Positions 53,886-63,777 of a stretch of 64,000 bases of DNA are shown in pieces. The stretch lies in the NCBI GenBank assembly GCA_038210135.1, contig JBBQWZ010000026.1:1-64000 (forward strand). Reading direction: 5' to 3'. The translations under genes and the position numbers were made by a program. The notes under the pieces are model-generated. The model searched no databases, was not told where the DNA came from, and worked only from the letters and a program-made list of their open reading frames with translations. The number at the start of each line of letters is the position of its first letter. The first letter of the stretch is position 1. The DNA is from JBBQWZ01 sp038210135 (GTDB taxonomy: Bacteria; Acidobacteriota; Terriglobia; Bryobacterales; Bryobacteraceae).

Positions 53886-56651
53886 ATGTCGAATGCGCAA
53901 ACGCTCGAAGAAATCGTCGTAGGCCTGCCTGCGTTCCTCGCCGAACGCACCGCCGTCCTTGTCAAGCATTCCGCCGATTCCGCGTCCGTCTATCGCGGCC
54001 TCGCCGCACTCAAGCTGCGACAGCCCGCCGCTTTTCAAATCCTGATCCAGTCCCCAGCCGGCCTGCAATTCCTGATCGCCGTCTTTTCGCAGAGCCGCTT
54101 CCTGTCGGAAGAGATCCTTCAGCATCCAGAGTGGATCGACCAGCTGCGTGCTTCCGGCGACCTCCATCGCGTGCTCTCGGCGGAAGAATTCCGCATCAAG
54201 CTCGACGAGTTTCTGAACGGGCAACAGCCGGAAGCGCTGCCGCTCGCCACCTTTCGCCGCAAACAAATCCTGCGAATCCTGATTCGCGACGTCCTCGCCT
54301 ACGCCACCCTCTCCGAGGTCACCGAAGAACTGTCGAACCTGGCCGATTCCATCGTCGCCGTTGCCTACGCGTCCATCTTCGAAGAACACGCCAAAAAGTA
54401 CGGAGCCCCAACGAACGAAGACGGCGCTCCTGCCGGACTCTCCGTCATCGCTCTCGGTAAATTGGGCGGCGCGGAACTGAATTATTCCTCCGACATCGAC
54501 TTGCTGTTCATCTACGGCTCGAATGGAATGACGGCCGGCGGCGACGACGCCTTGACCAACAAGGAATTCTTCAAACGCGTCGCCAACGAACTGACCCGCG
54601 TGCTTTCGACCTACACGCCCGAGGGCCTCTGCTACCGCGTGGACCTCCGACTGCGTCCTGAAGGCAAGCTCGGCGAAGTCTGCCTCTCTCTCGAAGGAGC
54701 ACGCCGCTACTACAGCTCCCGCGCCCGCGATTGGGAACTGCAGATGATGATCAAGGCGCGCGTCGCCGCCGGAGATCCCGCCGCTGGCGCGGAGCTTCTC
54801 GAATTCGTCGAGCCCCTGACGTATTCGACCAGCCTCGATTTCTCCGCCATCGAAACCATGTCCGTGACGCGGCTTCGCCTTAATGAAAAGCTGGCGTCGA
54901 AGAAGCTAGCCGCCGCGAGCGCCGCCATCGACGTGAAGCTGGCGCCCGGCGGAATTCGCGATATCGAGTTCCTGGTCCAATGTCTGCAGCGCCTGCACGG
55001 CGGACGCGTTTCCTGGGTCCGCCACGGCGGCACCATGCTCGCGCTCTCCCGCCTGCAGGACAAGAACCTGCTCTCGCCCGTTGAGTACGGCAAGCTCGCC
55101 AGCGCCTATCAGTTTTTGCGCCATCTCGAGCATCGGCTCCAATACGACGAGGATCGCCAAACGCATTCCCTGCCCGCCAATTTCGCGGAACTCGCCGTCC
55201 TCGCCGCCCGGATGCCGCAAGCAACCTACACCGACGAGCCCGCCTCCGCGGCGACGCTCCTCGAACGTCTGAAACTGCACTTCGCCGATGTCCGCGCTAT
55301 TTACGATCGCGTGGTGCACACCCAACCTTCCACGCCCGTTGAAATTCCCGCCGCCGATCCTGAACAGCCGAAGAAGCTCCAGCGCGAAGACCCGCCGCGC
55401 CGCATTCGCGAGGCCTTCGACGTTTTCCGCGATCGCATCGGAGCCCAGAGCGACCTTTGGCAGATCCTCGAACAGGACACTGTCCTAATGCAGTACGCGC
55501 GTGACCTCTTCGCGCTGTCGCCGCACTACGCCGAGCAGCTGATTCGCGAGCCGGACCTCCTGATCGAACTCCAACAGCTCGCCGATTTCTCTCCCGGCTT
55601 CATCTCGAAAGCGCCGGACCCGTCCACGCTGCGCCGCGCTTTCCGCCGTGAAATGTTCCGCCTCCAGACTCGCGGAATCTGCCTCGGCGCGCCCGTCTTC
55701 GAGACCCTCGCCCAAACCTCCGACCTGGCGGACCGTATTCTCAGCGAAGTCTACGCGCTCGCCATTCGCGAAACCGCGGCCGCGCGTCCACCCGAAAATT
55801 CCGCGTACCGCCCCGCCGACCAACTGATGGTCATCGCGCTGGGCCGCCTTGGGATGCGCGAGCTCGACGTCGCCTCCGACGCCGATCTGATTTTCGTCCT
55901 CCCTGATGAAGACGCTCCCGAACTTCTCTTCTGGACCCACGTCGCCTCCCGCATGGTGGATCTGCTCACCGCCTACACCGGCGAAGGAACCTTTTTCGCT
56001 GTCGATACCCGCCTCCGGCCCAACGGCCGCGAAGGCGCATTGGTGCAAAGCGTGACCACCTTCCGCGATTACTTCGAGCGCAAGGCGGAAGCCTGGGAAG
56101 GCATCGCGTATATGAAGTCGCGCGCCGTCTCCGGCAACCTGCGGGCCGGCGAGGATTTCCTGCATGCCCTCCAGGAACTCGACTGGCGGCGCTATGGTCA
56201 AAGCGGCCGCTCGAAAGCGGACCTCCGCCAGATGCGCGCCCGCCTCGAACGCGAGCAGGGTGCGGAGAATCCCCTGAAAGCCGGCTTCGGCGGCTTCTAC
56301 GACATCGACTTCCTGCTGCTGTATCTCCGTCTCAAAGCGGCGGGCTTCTTCTTCCCCGTCCTGAACACGCCGGAGCGCATCGACATTATTGAGAAAATGG
56401 GACACCTCGATCGCGATGACGCCAATTTTCTCCGGGTCGCCGCCACCTTCTATCGCGCGCTCGATCACGGTCTGCGTGTCGCCAACGGCCACGTCGAAGG
56501 GCGCTTGCCGAATTCCGAAGCGCCGCTCGAAGCACTCGCCGAACTCGTCGCCCGTTCGATGCCCGGCCAGACCCTCGACGGCTCGCTACCCGAGGAGCTT
56601 CAGCGGATCCAGGCCAAGACCCGCGAAGTCTTCGACCGCCATTTCGCCTGA
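53886..56651 (+). CDS. glnE: Bifunctional glutamine synthetase adenylyltransferase/deadenylylase
   Basis: 921 residues. Two nucleotidyltransferase domains of the GlnE type are present. The N-terminal one (deadenylylase half) has IALGKLGGAELNYSSDIDLL near residue 190-210 and is followed by a helical GlnD_UR_UTase region. The C-terminal one (adenylylase half) has VIALGRLGMRELDVASDADL near 645-665, where most proteins read GGREL; Met replaces Gly. GlnE switches glutamine synthetase off and on with the PII protein. No glnA or glnB lies in the window. Confidence 0.94.
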   Translation: MSNAQTLEEIVVGLPAFLAERTAVLVKHSADSASVYRGLAALKLRQPAAFQILIQSPAGLQFLIAVFSQSRFLSEEILQHPEWIDQLRASGDLHRVLSAEEFRIKLDEFLNGQQPEALPLATFRRKQILRILIRDVLAYATLSEVTEELSNLADSIVAVAYASIFEEHAKKYGAPTNEDGAPAGLSVIALGKLGGAELNYSSDIDLLFIYGSNGMTAGGDDALTNKEFFKRVANELTRVLSTYTPEGLCYRVDLRLRPEGKLGEVCLSLEGARRYYSSRARDWELQMMIKARVAAGDPAAGAELLEFVEPLTYSTSLDFSAIETMSVTRLRLNEKLASKKLAAASAAIDVKLAPGGIRDIEFLVQCLQRLHGGRVSWVRHGGTMLALSRLQDKNLLSPVEYGKLASAYQFLRHLEHRLQYDEDRQTHSLPANFAELAVLAARMPQATYTDEPASAATLLERLKLHFADVRAIYDRVVHTQPSTPVEIPAADPEQPKKLQREDPPRRIREAFDVFRDRIGAQSDLWQILEQDTVLMQYARDLFALSPHYAEQLIREPDLLIELQQLADFSPGFISKAPDPSTLRRAFRREMFRLQTRGICLGAPVFETLAQTSDLADRILSEVYALAIRETAAARPPENSAYRPADQLMVIALGRLGMRELDVASDADLIFVLPDEDAPELLFWTHVASRMVDLLTAYTGEGTFFAVDTRLRPNGREGALVQSVTTFRDYFERKAEAWEGIAYMKSRAVSGNLRAGEDFLHALQELDWRRYGQSGRSKADLRQMRARLEREQGAENPLKAGFGGFYDIDFLLLYLRLKAAGFFFPVLNTPERIDIIEKMGHLDRDDANFLRVAATFYRALDHGLRVANGHVEGRLPNSEAPLEALAELVARSMPGQTLDGSLPEELQRIQAKTREVFDRHFA

Positions 56652-56665
56652 GGCTCGTTTCCCGA

Positions 56666-58009
56666 TTACAAAAGCGTTCCGCGCATGATCACGCTGGCAA
56701 TTGAAAAATAAATTACCAACCCGGTGACGTCCACCAGCGTCGCGACGAAGGGCGCGGACGCGCTCGCCGGATCGACACCCACGCGCCGGAGGATAAACGG
56801 CAGCATCGATCCCGCTACCGTTCCAAAACACACCACGCCGATCAGGCTTACCGCCACCGTCATCGCGACCAGCATGTAATGCTCGCCGTACGCGTTCGAG
56901 AATCCCTGCCAGATCAGAATACGCGACATTCCTATGGTCCCGAGCAGTGTGCCCAATGCGATGCCCGCTCCGAGTTCACGGCGGATCACCCGCCACCATT
57001 GTCCGAGACCAACTTCGCCCAATGCCATCGCTCGAATCACCAGCGTCGTCGCCTGCGAACCCGAATTGCCGCCGCTCGAAATGATCAACGGAATGAACAA
57101 CGCGAGCACGACTGCCTTTGCGATCTCTTTTTCAAAAAATCCCATGGCTGTCGCCGTCAGCATCTCGCCCAGAAACAGCGCGGCCAGCCAGCCACCGCGC
57201 TTCTTGATCATCTTTAGAAAGCCGATGCTCAAGTACGGTTCGTCCAGCGCCTCGCTGCCGCCGATCTTCTGGATATCCTCACCCGCCTCGCGCTCCACCA
57301 CGCGAACAATGTCGTCCACCGTCACGATGCCCTGCATCCGCTGTTGCGAATCCACCACCGGAATCGCCAGCAAATGATGCTCGGAAAACAGACGCGCCAC
57401 CGATTCCTGATCCATCGCGTCCGTCGCCGAGATAAACCGCGTACGCATCACATCCCGCACCGTCTTCGCGCGGTCCGCCGAAAACAAATCTCGAAAGCTA
57501 ACCACGCCGAGCAGCCGTTGGTCCGGATCCACCGCGTACGCGTAGTACATCGTTTCGAGCTGAGCGGCCTGATGGCGCAAGTAACTGATCGCCTCGTCCA
57601 CCGTCATCTCCGGACGCAGCCGCGCGAATCGCGGACTCATCAATCCGCCGGCCTGGTCTTCCTTGTATGCCAACAGCGCCAGCACTTCGCGCGTCGTCAC
57701 CGGATCCAGCATCTCGATCAGCTCGCGCTTCTCGTCCGCCGGAGCACACTGCACCACATCCGCCGCATCGTCCGGGGCCAGCAGCCGCAACCAGATCCGC
57801 CGCTCGCCCAAAGGCAGCTGTTCGATCAGCGTGTACCTGTCACGGGCATCAAGGATGAGGAAAAGGTCGTCCGCCAAATCGCGCCGGACCGACCGGAACG
57901 CCTCGAACCGCTCGCGCTCGTTCATGCGCGGCCACGAAGCCCGCAGCTCGTTAATTTCAGGAATCGCGGAAGGCGCGCTGGCGTTACTCATCTCCGCATT
58001 ATGCGGCAT
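56666..58009 (-). CDS. mgtE: MgtE-type magnesium transporter
   Basis: About 447 residues from ATG 58009; the frame is open to 58051 and another ATG at 57991 is possible, with no clear ribosome binding site for any. N domain helices (about 20-125: LGERRIWLRLLAPDDAADVV, KEDQAGGLMSPRFARL), two CBS domains (about 130-250: VVSFRDLFSADRAKTVRDVM, QGIVTVDDIVRVVEREAGED), then five membrane segments with SSGGNSGSQATTLVIRAMA, the MgtE pore signature. It takes up Mg2+ and the N/CBS domains sense cytoplasmic Mg2+. It converges on glnE. Confidence 0.93.
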   Translation of the reverse strand: MPHNAEMSNASAPSAIPEINELRASWPRMNERERFEAFRSVRRDLADDLFLILDARDRYTLIEQLPLGERRIWLRLLAPDDAADVVQCAPADEKRELIEMLDPVTTREVLALLAYKEDQAGGLMSPRFARLRPEMTVDEAISYLRHQAAQLETMYYAYAVDPDQRLLGVVSFRDLFSADRAKTVRDVMRTRFISATDAMDQESVARLFSEHHLLAIPVVDSQQRMQGIVTVDDIVRVVEREAGEDIQKIGGSEALDEPYLSIGFLKMIKKRGGWLAALFLGEMLTATAMGFFEKEIAKAVVLALFIPLIISSGGNSGSQATTLVIRAMALGEVGLGQWWRVIRRELGAGIALGTLLGTIGMSRILIWQGFSNAYGEHYMLVAMTVAVSLIGVVCFGTVAGSMLPFILRRVGVDPASASAPFVATLVDVTGLVIYFSIASVIMRGTLL

Positions 58010-58090
58010 CCGTCTAAGCGCTCGGCCAAACGGGCTCCCGGTGGCTAGCATTCGCAGCGCGCGTTGGGCAGCATCCGCTGGAGCGTCCGA

Positions 58091-58564
58091 TTAACGCTCT
58101 TCGTGGCAGGTGTTGCAGTCGTTAGGAGCCTTCGCCGCGGCATGACACGCCATGCAGGCAGCCATGTTCTGGGCCACTTCTTTGCTGATCACATCGCGCT
58201 CGCGAACCGGTCCGTGACACGTCTCGCAGGTTACGCCGGCTTGACCATGTACCCGGTGGCTGAAATAGACGTAATGAGGGATCCGGTAAACGCGGACCCA
58301 CGGGATCGGCTTACTCTCTTTGGCGGCCGCAGCCAGCCTCTGAATGTGCGGGCTATCGGCCTTGATCGACAGATGGCAGCCCATGCAGAAACTCACCGCT
58401 GGAAGGCCCATCAGCTCGCCCGGGTCGGCGTTTTTGTGGCACGCGTTGCACTTCAGTCCCATCGCCAAGTGCGTTTTATGGCTGTAGGGAACCGGCTGCT
58501 GCTGGCCGTACAATCCCGCGGCCAGCAGTAGCAACCCAGCGACTCGAAACATCGCGTTCCTCAT
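58091..58564 (-). CDS. Pentaheme c-type cytochrome (c3/c7-like)
   Basis: 157 residues with a signal peptide (FRVAGLLLLAAGLYGQ). Five CxxCH haem-binding motifs start at residues 39, 60, 113, 137 and 150. SHKTH (28-32) and SHRVHG (102-107) supply distal His ligands, as in multihaem c3/c7 and ActA-like cytochromes. It should carry electrons in the periplasm. The PQQ-type dehydrogenase gene lies 44 bases upstream on the same strand, so electrons from that enzyme may pass to this cytochrome (inference). Confidence 0.9.
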   Translation of the reverse strand: MRNAMFRVAGLLLLAAGLYGQQQPVPYSHKTHLAMGLKCNACHKNADPGELMGLPAVSFCMGCHLSIKADSPHIQRLAAAAKESKPIPWVRVYRIPHYVYFSHRVHGQAGVTCETCHGPVRERDVISKEVAQNMAACMACHAAAKAPNDCNTCHEER

Positions 58565-58608
58565 TCAATCAATAAGGTCGATGGCAGGAAGCGAGGGAAA
58601 GGAACGCG

Positions 58609-59829
58609 TCACTTGGGTGTTACATGAATCAGCGCGCCAGGGTTCTCGTCTTCGAGCAACCACAGCGTGCCATCCGGACCCTGTGCCACATCGCGGATGC
58701 GCTTGCCGAGATCCCAGCGTTCTGCCGGCTTGGCTCCGCCCTTGCCGTCGAAAATGAGGCGAGTCAGCGTATGGCTGCCCAAGCCGCTAACGAAGCCGCT
58801 GCCATCCCACTGCGGAAAGGATTTCTTGCCGGTATAGAACATCAGGTTGCCCGGCGCGATCACCGGAGTCCAATACAGTACCGGTTTCGCAAACTCAAGC
58901 TTCGCGTCGTGGCTCGGAATCGGCACCTGGTTGTAGTTCATGCCGAACGACACCACCGGCCAGCCGTAATTCTTGCCCTTCTCGATCAGGTTCAATTCGT
59001 CGCCGCCGCGCGGACCGTGTTCGAGTTCCCAGAGCTCACCCGTGGGCGAGAACGCCAAACCGTAAGGCGCGCGGAAGCCGCTGGCCCAGGTTTCCGCTGG
59101 CGTCAGGTTCGGGCCGGAGAAGGTATACGTGCTGATCACCTTCGCGGTTTTCGCCGCTTCCGTGTCGAGTGGCGGATCGATCAAAGAAATAGTCGCCGCT
59201 CCAGTTTTGCCCTGGTTCGGATTGCCAGGTGCTGGTTTGCCATCGAGCGTGAGCCGCAGAATTTTACCCACCGGCTGGTCCGGATCCTGAGCCGGAGTCA
59301 TGCGCTGCCGGTCGCCGACCGACATATAAAGATACTGGCCGTCCGGGGAGAACGCGATCTGCCCGCCGGCCTGTCCGCCCTTGCCCCTCGGCAATTGGCG
59401 CCACAACACTTCGAACTTTTCGAGTCGCGGAACACGGCCCGCATTCAGCCTGGCGCGGGCCAGGGCTTGGCCGCCGCCGTAATCGCCGGGCTCGATGTAA
59501 GTGATATAGATGCTCTGGTCAGTGGCGAATTTGGGCGACACGAAAACGCCCAGCATGCCGTTCTGCCCCTGCCAGTAGACCGCGGGCGTGCCGGCTAACG
59601 GGGCGATCTTTTCGCCCTCCGCCGATACCAGCCAAATGGGCCCGATCTTCTCCGTCACCAGCATTCGGCCATCTGGAAGGAACGCAATCCGCCAAGGCAG
59701 CTCAAATGTGGACACGGTCTTCATCTGGAAAGGCTTCGTCGCCTCCGGCTTCTGTGCGCCCACATTGACCTGGGCCCAAACCGCGGCGGACGCCACAGTG
59801 AACAACAGCGATGCTCTCGCCAATTTCAT
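58609..59829 (-). CDS. PQQ-dependent sugar dehydrogenase (soluble glucose/sorbosone dehydrogenase family)
   Basis: 406 residues from the ATG at 59829 (GAGGAG eight bases upstream); the open frame runs to 59982 but the signal peptide (MKLARASLLFTVASAAVWAQ) fixes this start. The six-bladed GSDH propeller is visible: LPWRIAFLPDGRMLVTEKIG, GQNGMLGVFVSPKF, GGQIAFSPDGQYLYMSVGDR, NPDQPVGKILRL-type phrases, WASGFRAPYGLAFSP, ELWELEHGPRGGDELNLIEK and YGWPVVSFG. Family members oxidise aldose sugars with PQQ in the periplasm. It heads a likely two-gene unit with the pentaheme cytochrome. Confidence 0.92.
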   Translation of the reverse strand: MKLARASLLFTVASAAVWAQVNVGAQKPEATKPFQMKTVSTFELPWRIAFLPDGRMLVTEKIGPIWLVSAEGEKIAPLAGTPAVYWQGQNGMLGVFVSPKFATDQSIYITYIEPGDYGGGQALARARLNAGRVPRLEKFEVLWRQLPRGKGGQAGGQIAFSPDGQYLYMSVGDRQRMTPAQDPDQPVGKILRLTLDGKPAPGNPNQGKTGAATISLIDPPLDTEAAKTAKVISTYTFSGPNLTPAETWASGFRAPYGLAFSPTGELWELEHGPRGGDELNLIEKGKNYGWPVVSFGMNYNQVPIPSHDAKLEFAKPVLYWTPVIAPGNLMFYTGKKSFPQWDGSGFVSGLGSHTLTRLIFDGKGGAKPAERWDLGKRIRDVAQGPDGTLWLLEDENPGALIHVTPK

Positions 59830-59992
59830 TCGTCGGTCTCCTCGCTCTATTCTAGAGGACCCGGCTCCGAGTATCAGACCCTGATGTCGACAGAAAAGGG
59901 CCGGTCCTCTGTCCTTTTCTAAAGTCCGGAGGGACGCCGTGTCAACCAGTGAGATTCCGCCGGTTACGCGACTGGTCCGCAAAAGAGAGAGG

Positions 59993-60069
59993 TGGTACGC
60001 CCGGACAGATTCGAACTGCCGACCTACTGGTTCGAAGCCAGTTGCTCTATCCGGCTGAGCTACGGGCGC
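59993..60069 (-). tRNA. tRNA-Arg (anticodon UCG), CCA encoded
   Basis: Read on the minus strand, 77 bases fold into a full cloverleaf: acceptor GCGCCCG/CGGGCGT (one G-U pair), D arm GCTC/GAGC, anticodon stem ACTGG/CCAGT with loop CTTCGAA and anticodon TCG, five-base variable loop, T arm with TTCGAAT, then A-CCA. It reads CGA codons. It is divergent from the CYTH gene, 21 bases away. Confidence 0.96.
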
Positions 60070-60090
60070 ACAATTACCTTATTGTAAGGT

Positions 60091-60672
60091 ATGGCGCTCG
60101 AAACGGAAGTTAAAATTAAGCTGGAAAATGCCGACCTCGGTCGCGAGCGCCTGCTGGCGCACGGCTTCCTACCCATCGGACCCCGTGAATTCGAGTCGAA
60201 TCAACTTTTTGACACGCCCGGCCAGAGTCTCCGGTCCGCCGACCAACTCATCCGCCTGCGCCGCATTGGCGATCGCCGCATCCTAACATTCAAAGGAAAG
60301 TCGATCGGCCACGAACACAAAGTCCGCGAGGAACTCGAAACCGCTATCGGCGACGCCGACGTGTTCGAAGCAATCCTGGAACGTCTCGGCTATGCGCCCA
60401 CTTGGCGTTACGACAAGTACCGAACCGAATATCACACCCCTGGCGAAGTTGGTCACGCCCTCCTCGACGAAACCCCAATCGGTATATTTATGGAATTGGA
60501 GGGAGATGCCGATTGGATCGACAAAAAGGCACACCAGCTCGGTTTCTCCAAGCGGGACTACATTTTACAAAGCTATGCGTGGCTTTTTTCGGAGTTCTGC
60601 CGTGAACGTGGAATCCCCATGGTGCCCATGACTTTCGTACCTCCCCTAGGCAAAACAACCTTAGCCTCTTGA
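60091..60672 (+). CDS. CYTH-domain protein (class IV adenylate cyclase / thiamine triphosphatase superfamily)
   Basis: 193 residues. The ExExK motif stands at the N-terminus (LETEVKIKL), followed by the other charged strands of the triphosphate tunnel: LIRLRRIGDRRILTFKGK, KVREELE, WRYDKYRTEY, ALLDETPIGIFMELEGD. The last 30 residues extend past the usual CYTH end. Members act on triphosphates or make cAMP; the Y.K.R.Y pattern (RYDKYRTEYH) fits the CyaB branch. Exact substrate cannot be told. Its ATG is 21 bases from the divergent tRNA. Confidence 0.88.
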   Translation: MALETEVKIKLENADLGRERLLAHGFLPIGPREFESNQLFDTPGQSLRSADQLIRLRRIGDRRILTFKGKSIGHEHKVREELETAIGDADVFEAILERLGYAPTWRYDKYRTEYHTPGEVGHALLDETPIGIFMELEGDADWIDKKAHQLGFSKRDYILQSYAWLFSEFCRERGIPMVPMTFVPPLGKTTLAS

Positions 60673-60685
60673 ACTTCGGGAGATT

Positions 60686-60763
60686 ATGAGCAATACTCAC
60701 CTTGTACTCAAACGAGTAAATTCAGAACGTACAGAACGTATAGGACTTGATCAGCGACCTTGA
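60686..60763 (+). CDS. Possible 25-codon small ORF
   Basis: ATG 60686 has GGGAG four bases upstream, better than the next gene's site. The encoded peptide starts MSNTHLVLKRVNSERTERI and ends 16 bases before the start at 60780. Its codons include two copies of CAGAACGTA (60723-60731 and 60732-60740 region). It could be a leader peptide or a chance ORF; no family is recognised. Confidence 0.3.
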   Translation: MSNTHLVLKRVNSERTERIGLDQRP

Positions 60764-60779
60764 GAGTTAGCAGACGAAA

Positions 60780-61226
60780 ATGATTCCAAGCATCCTTATT
60801 ATCGGAGTTTCGTTGGCGCTGTTCGCCTACTGGTTCCGATACACCTGTCTGCTCATCCTCACCGCCAAGACAGCTACGGACTATACAAGTGAAGTCGCCG
60901 AAGCGAATCAGCTCTACTTCCGTCAGGTGCAGAACGTCCTCTCTTCGGACGCGGTTCGTTCCTTTGCTCAATTAGAGGCGAAGCTCAACCGTGACTACGC
61001 CATGCTCTCCCGGCTGATGCAACAGGCCGGATCTCAGACCGTCGGCGACGACACCCTCGAGCAGCACATGCTCCGCGCCGATTACCAGATCATGCGGACA
61101 TGGCACCGCGTCAGCCGCACCATGTGGCCGGCGCAGTCGATCAAGGCTCTCGAAGAGATGTCCCTGGTTGTTGCTCACTTCGCTAACTCGATGGGCGAGC
61201 GCGGCTGCGCGACCAGTTCCTACTAA
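60780..61226 (+). CDS. Membrane-anchored protein of unknown function
   Basis: 148 residues; I recognise no family. One N-terminal membrane segment (about 3-27: PSILIIGVSLALFAYWFRYT) is followed by a helical, mostly charged cytoplasmic or periplasmic part with heptad-like runs (YFRQVQNVLSSDAVRSFAQLEAK) and a Gln/Met-rich centre (LSRLMQQAGSQTVGDDTLEQ). It ends ERGCATSSY. The composition is ordinary for a real gene and the frame has no competing reading. No good ribosome binding site; a small ORF with one lies directly upstream, so the two may be coupled. Confidence 0.65.
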   Translation: MIPSILIIGVSLALFAYWFRYTCLLILTAKTATDYTSEVAEANQLYFRQVQNVLSSDAVRSFAQLEAKLNRDYAMLSRLMQQAGSQTVGDDTLEQHMLRADYQIMRTWHRVSRTMWPAQSIKALEEMSLVVAHFANSMGERGCATSSY

Positions 61227-61400
61227 TCCGCTCCCTGGAAAATCCAACTGAGCTGCATGGGCTTCTCGCCGTTGCAGTCTTTCAACCGAATCGCCAACTC
61301 CTGACGTTGGTTCCACTGTTCTTGAGACCGCACCTCGCGATGCGCTAGCTGAACAGACATCTCAACTTCATCGCTGTCGAACATGCTCGGCACACCAACA

Positions 61401-61427
61401 AAAAGGGCAGACCTTTCGGCCTGCCCT
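61401..61427 (-). terminator. Terminator of rpoD
   Basis: AGGGCAG (61404-61410) and CTGCCCT (61421-61427) with inner CC/GG form a hairpin around TTTC. On the minus strand it is followed by TTTTTG. It lies 28 bases behind the rpoD stop. The remaining part of 61227-61400 holds no gene. Confidence 0.8.
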
Positions 61428-61455
61428 GTAAGGATTCGGAAACGACCCTGAATCT

Positions 61456-63024
<1,569 letters not shown>

Positions 63025-63187
63025 GTGTTCGCCGATCTACTCCTTCTCGCGCAACTCGCCAGCCGAACCTAAATGAGGGATCTGGAACTACTTAGTAGTC
63101 GCGGGTGCTGCGCCGACCCGCCTCTCATGAGTGGTTCCAGTGCGTCTAGACACACCTGCCCTAGGGGTCCGCTCCCGGCCTTGAATG

Positions 63188-63215
63188 AGTATAACATCGA
63201 CCCGCTGGAAGTTAA
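63188..63215 (-). promoter_or_regulatory. Likely sigma-70 promoter of rpoD
   Basis: On the minus strand TTAACT (63210-63215) and TATACT (63188-63193) are 16 bases apart, and TG one base before the -10 gives an extended -10 (TGTTATACT). It lies 164 bases upstream of the rpoD start, so a leader of about 155 bases is expected. The rest of the 63025-63567 gap has no recognised gene. Confidence 0.6.
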
Positions 63216-63567
63216 ATCCCTATTTACTTGATGTTTTGTAACTGGTTCGGTTACAGGAACTTTTCCGCTTTCGCCATCGGAGAACTGTGGCCAAGCAACC
63301 ACGCCTTTGTCGGGTGCCGTCCCCATCCGCCAGTCCGTTACAACCTCGCAACAGCAGCCAACAAAAGAGATTAAAATTAGCGAACCCCAAAAAATCCGCC
63401 GTCGGCTCTTCCGAAAACAGTCAAAAGGCACTGTTAAGTTGTTTACATTACTTGTCGGTACGGTAGGCCGCCTGTCTGTGCACCCTCAGAAATTATTTCC
63501 CTACCGCTACTACCTTCGCTATCACTTTTCCCTCTGTCTGCACATAACCAACTTGAAGGATTTGATC

Positions 63568-63777
63568 ATGACCGAGCGACCCAAAATGCCTCCTACCCTG
63601 TCTCTAACGCCCCAAGAAGTGAACGCTGTTCGGCCCGACAACCAACATGCGCCCCTGGATCCGAAGATCACCGGTTGCGGAAACTGGCAAATCTACTCGC
63701 CCGAAGAAGCCCGCCGCCGCCTCGAGCGCCGCGGATCCTGGACGGTTCCGAACTTGCCCATCCTTTCAAGCCGCTGA
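63568..63777 (+). CDS. Small protein of unknown function
   Basis: 69 residues from ATG 63568 (GAAGGA seven bases upstream); the open frame runs back to 63307 but without a better start. It begins MTERPKMPPTLSLTPQEVNA and is rich in Pro, Arg and Glu, with a C-terminal YSPEEARRRLERRGSWTVPN. No domain, signal or membrane segment is seen, so it is probably a cytoplasmic small protein. Its stop overlaps the convergent gene's end by 12 bases. Confidence 0.55.
   Translation: MTERPKMPPTLSLTPQEVNAVRPDNQHAPLDPKITGCGNWQIYSPEEARRRLERRGSWTVPNLPILSSR

Noticed and set aside
63069..63431. 120-codon minus frame with a lipobox-like start (LILISFVGC)
   Set aside because: It runs across the rpoD promoter, has no good ribosome binding site, and the part behind the signal looks like random sequence. 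A small lipoprotein cannot be fully excluded.
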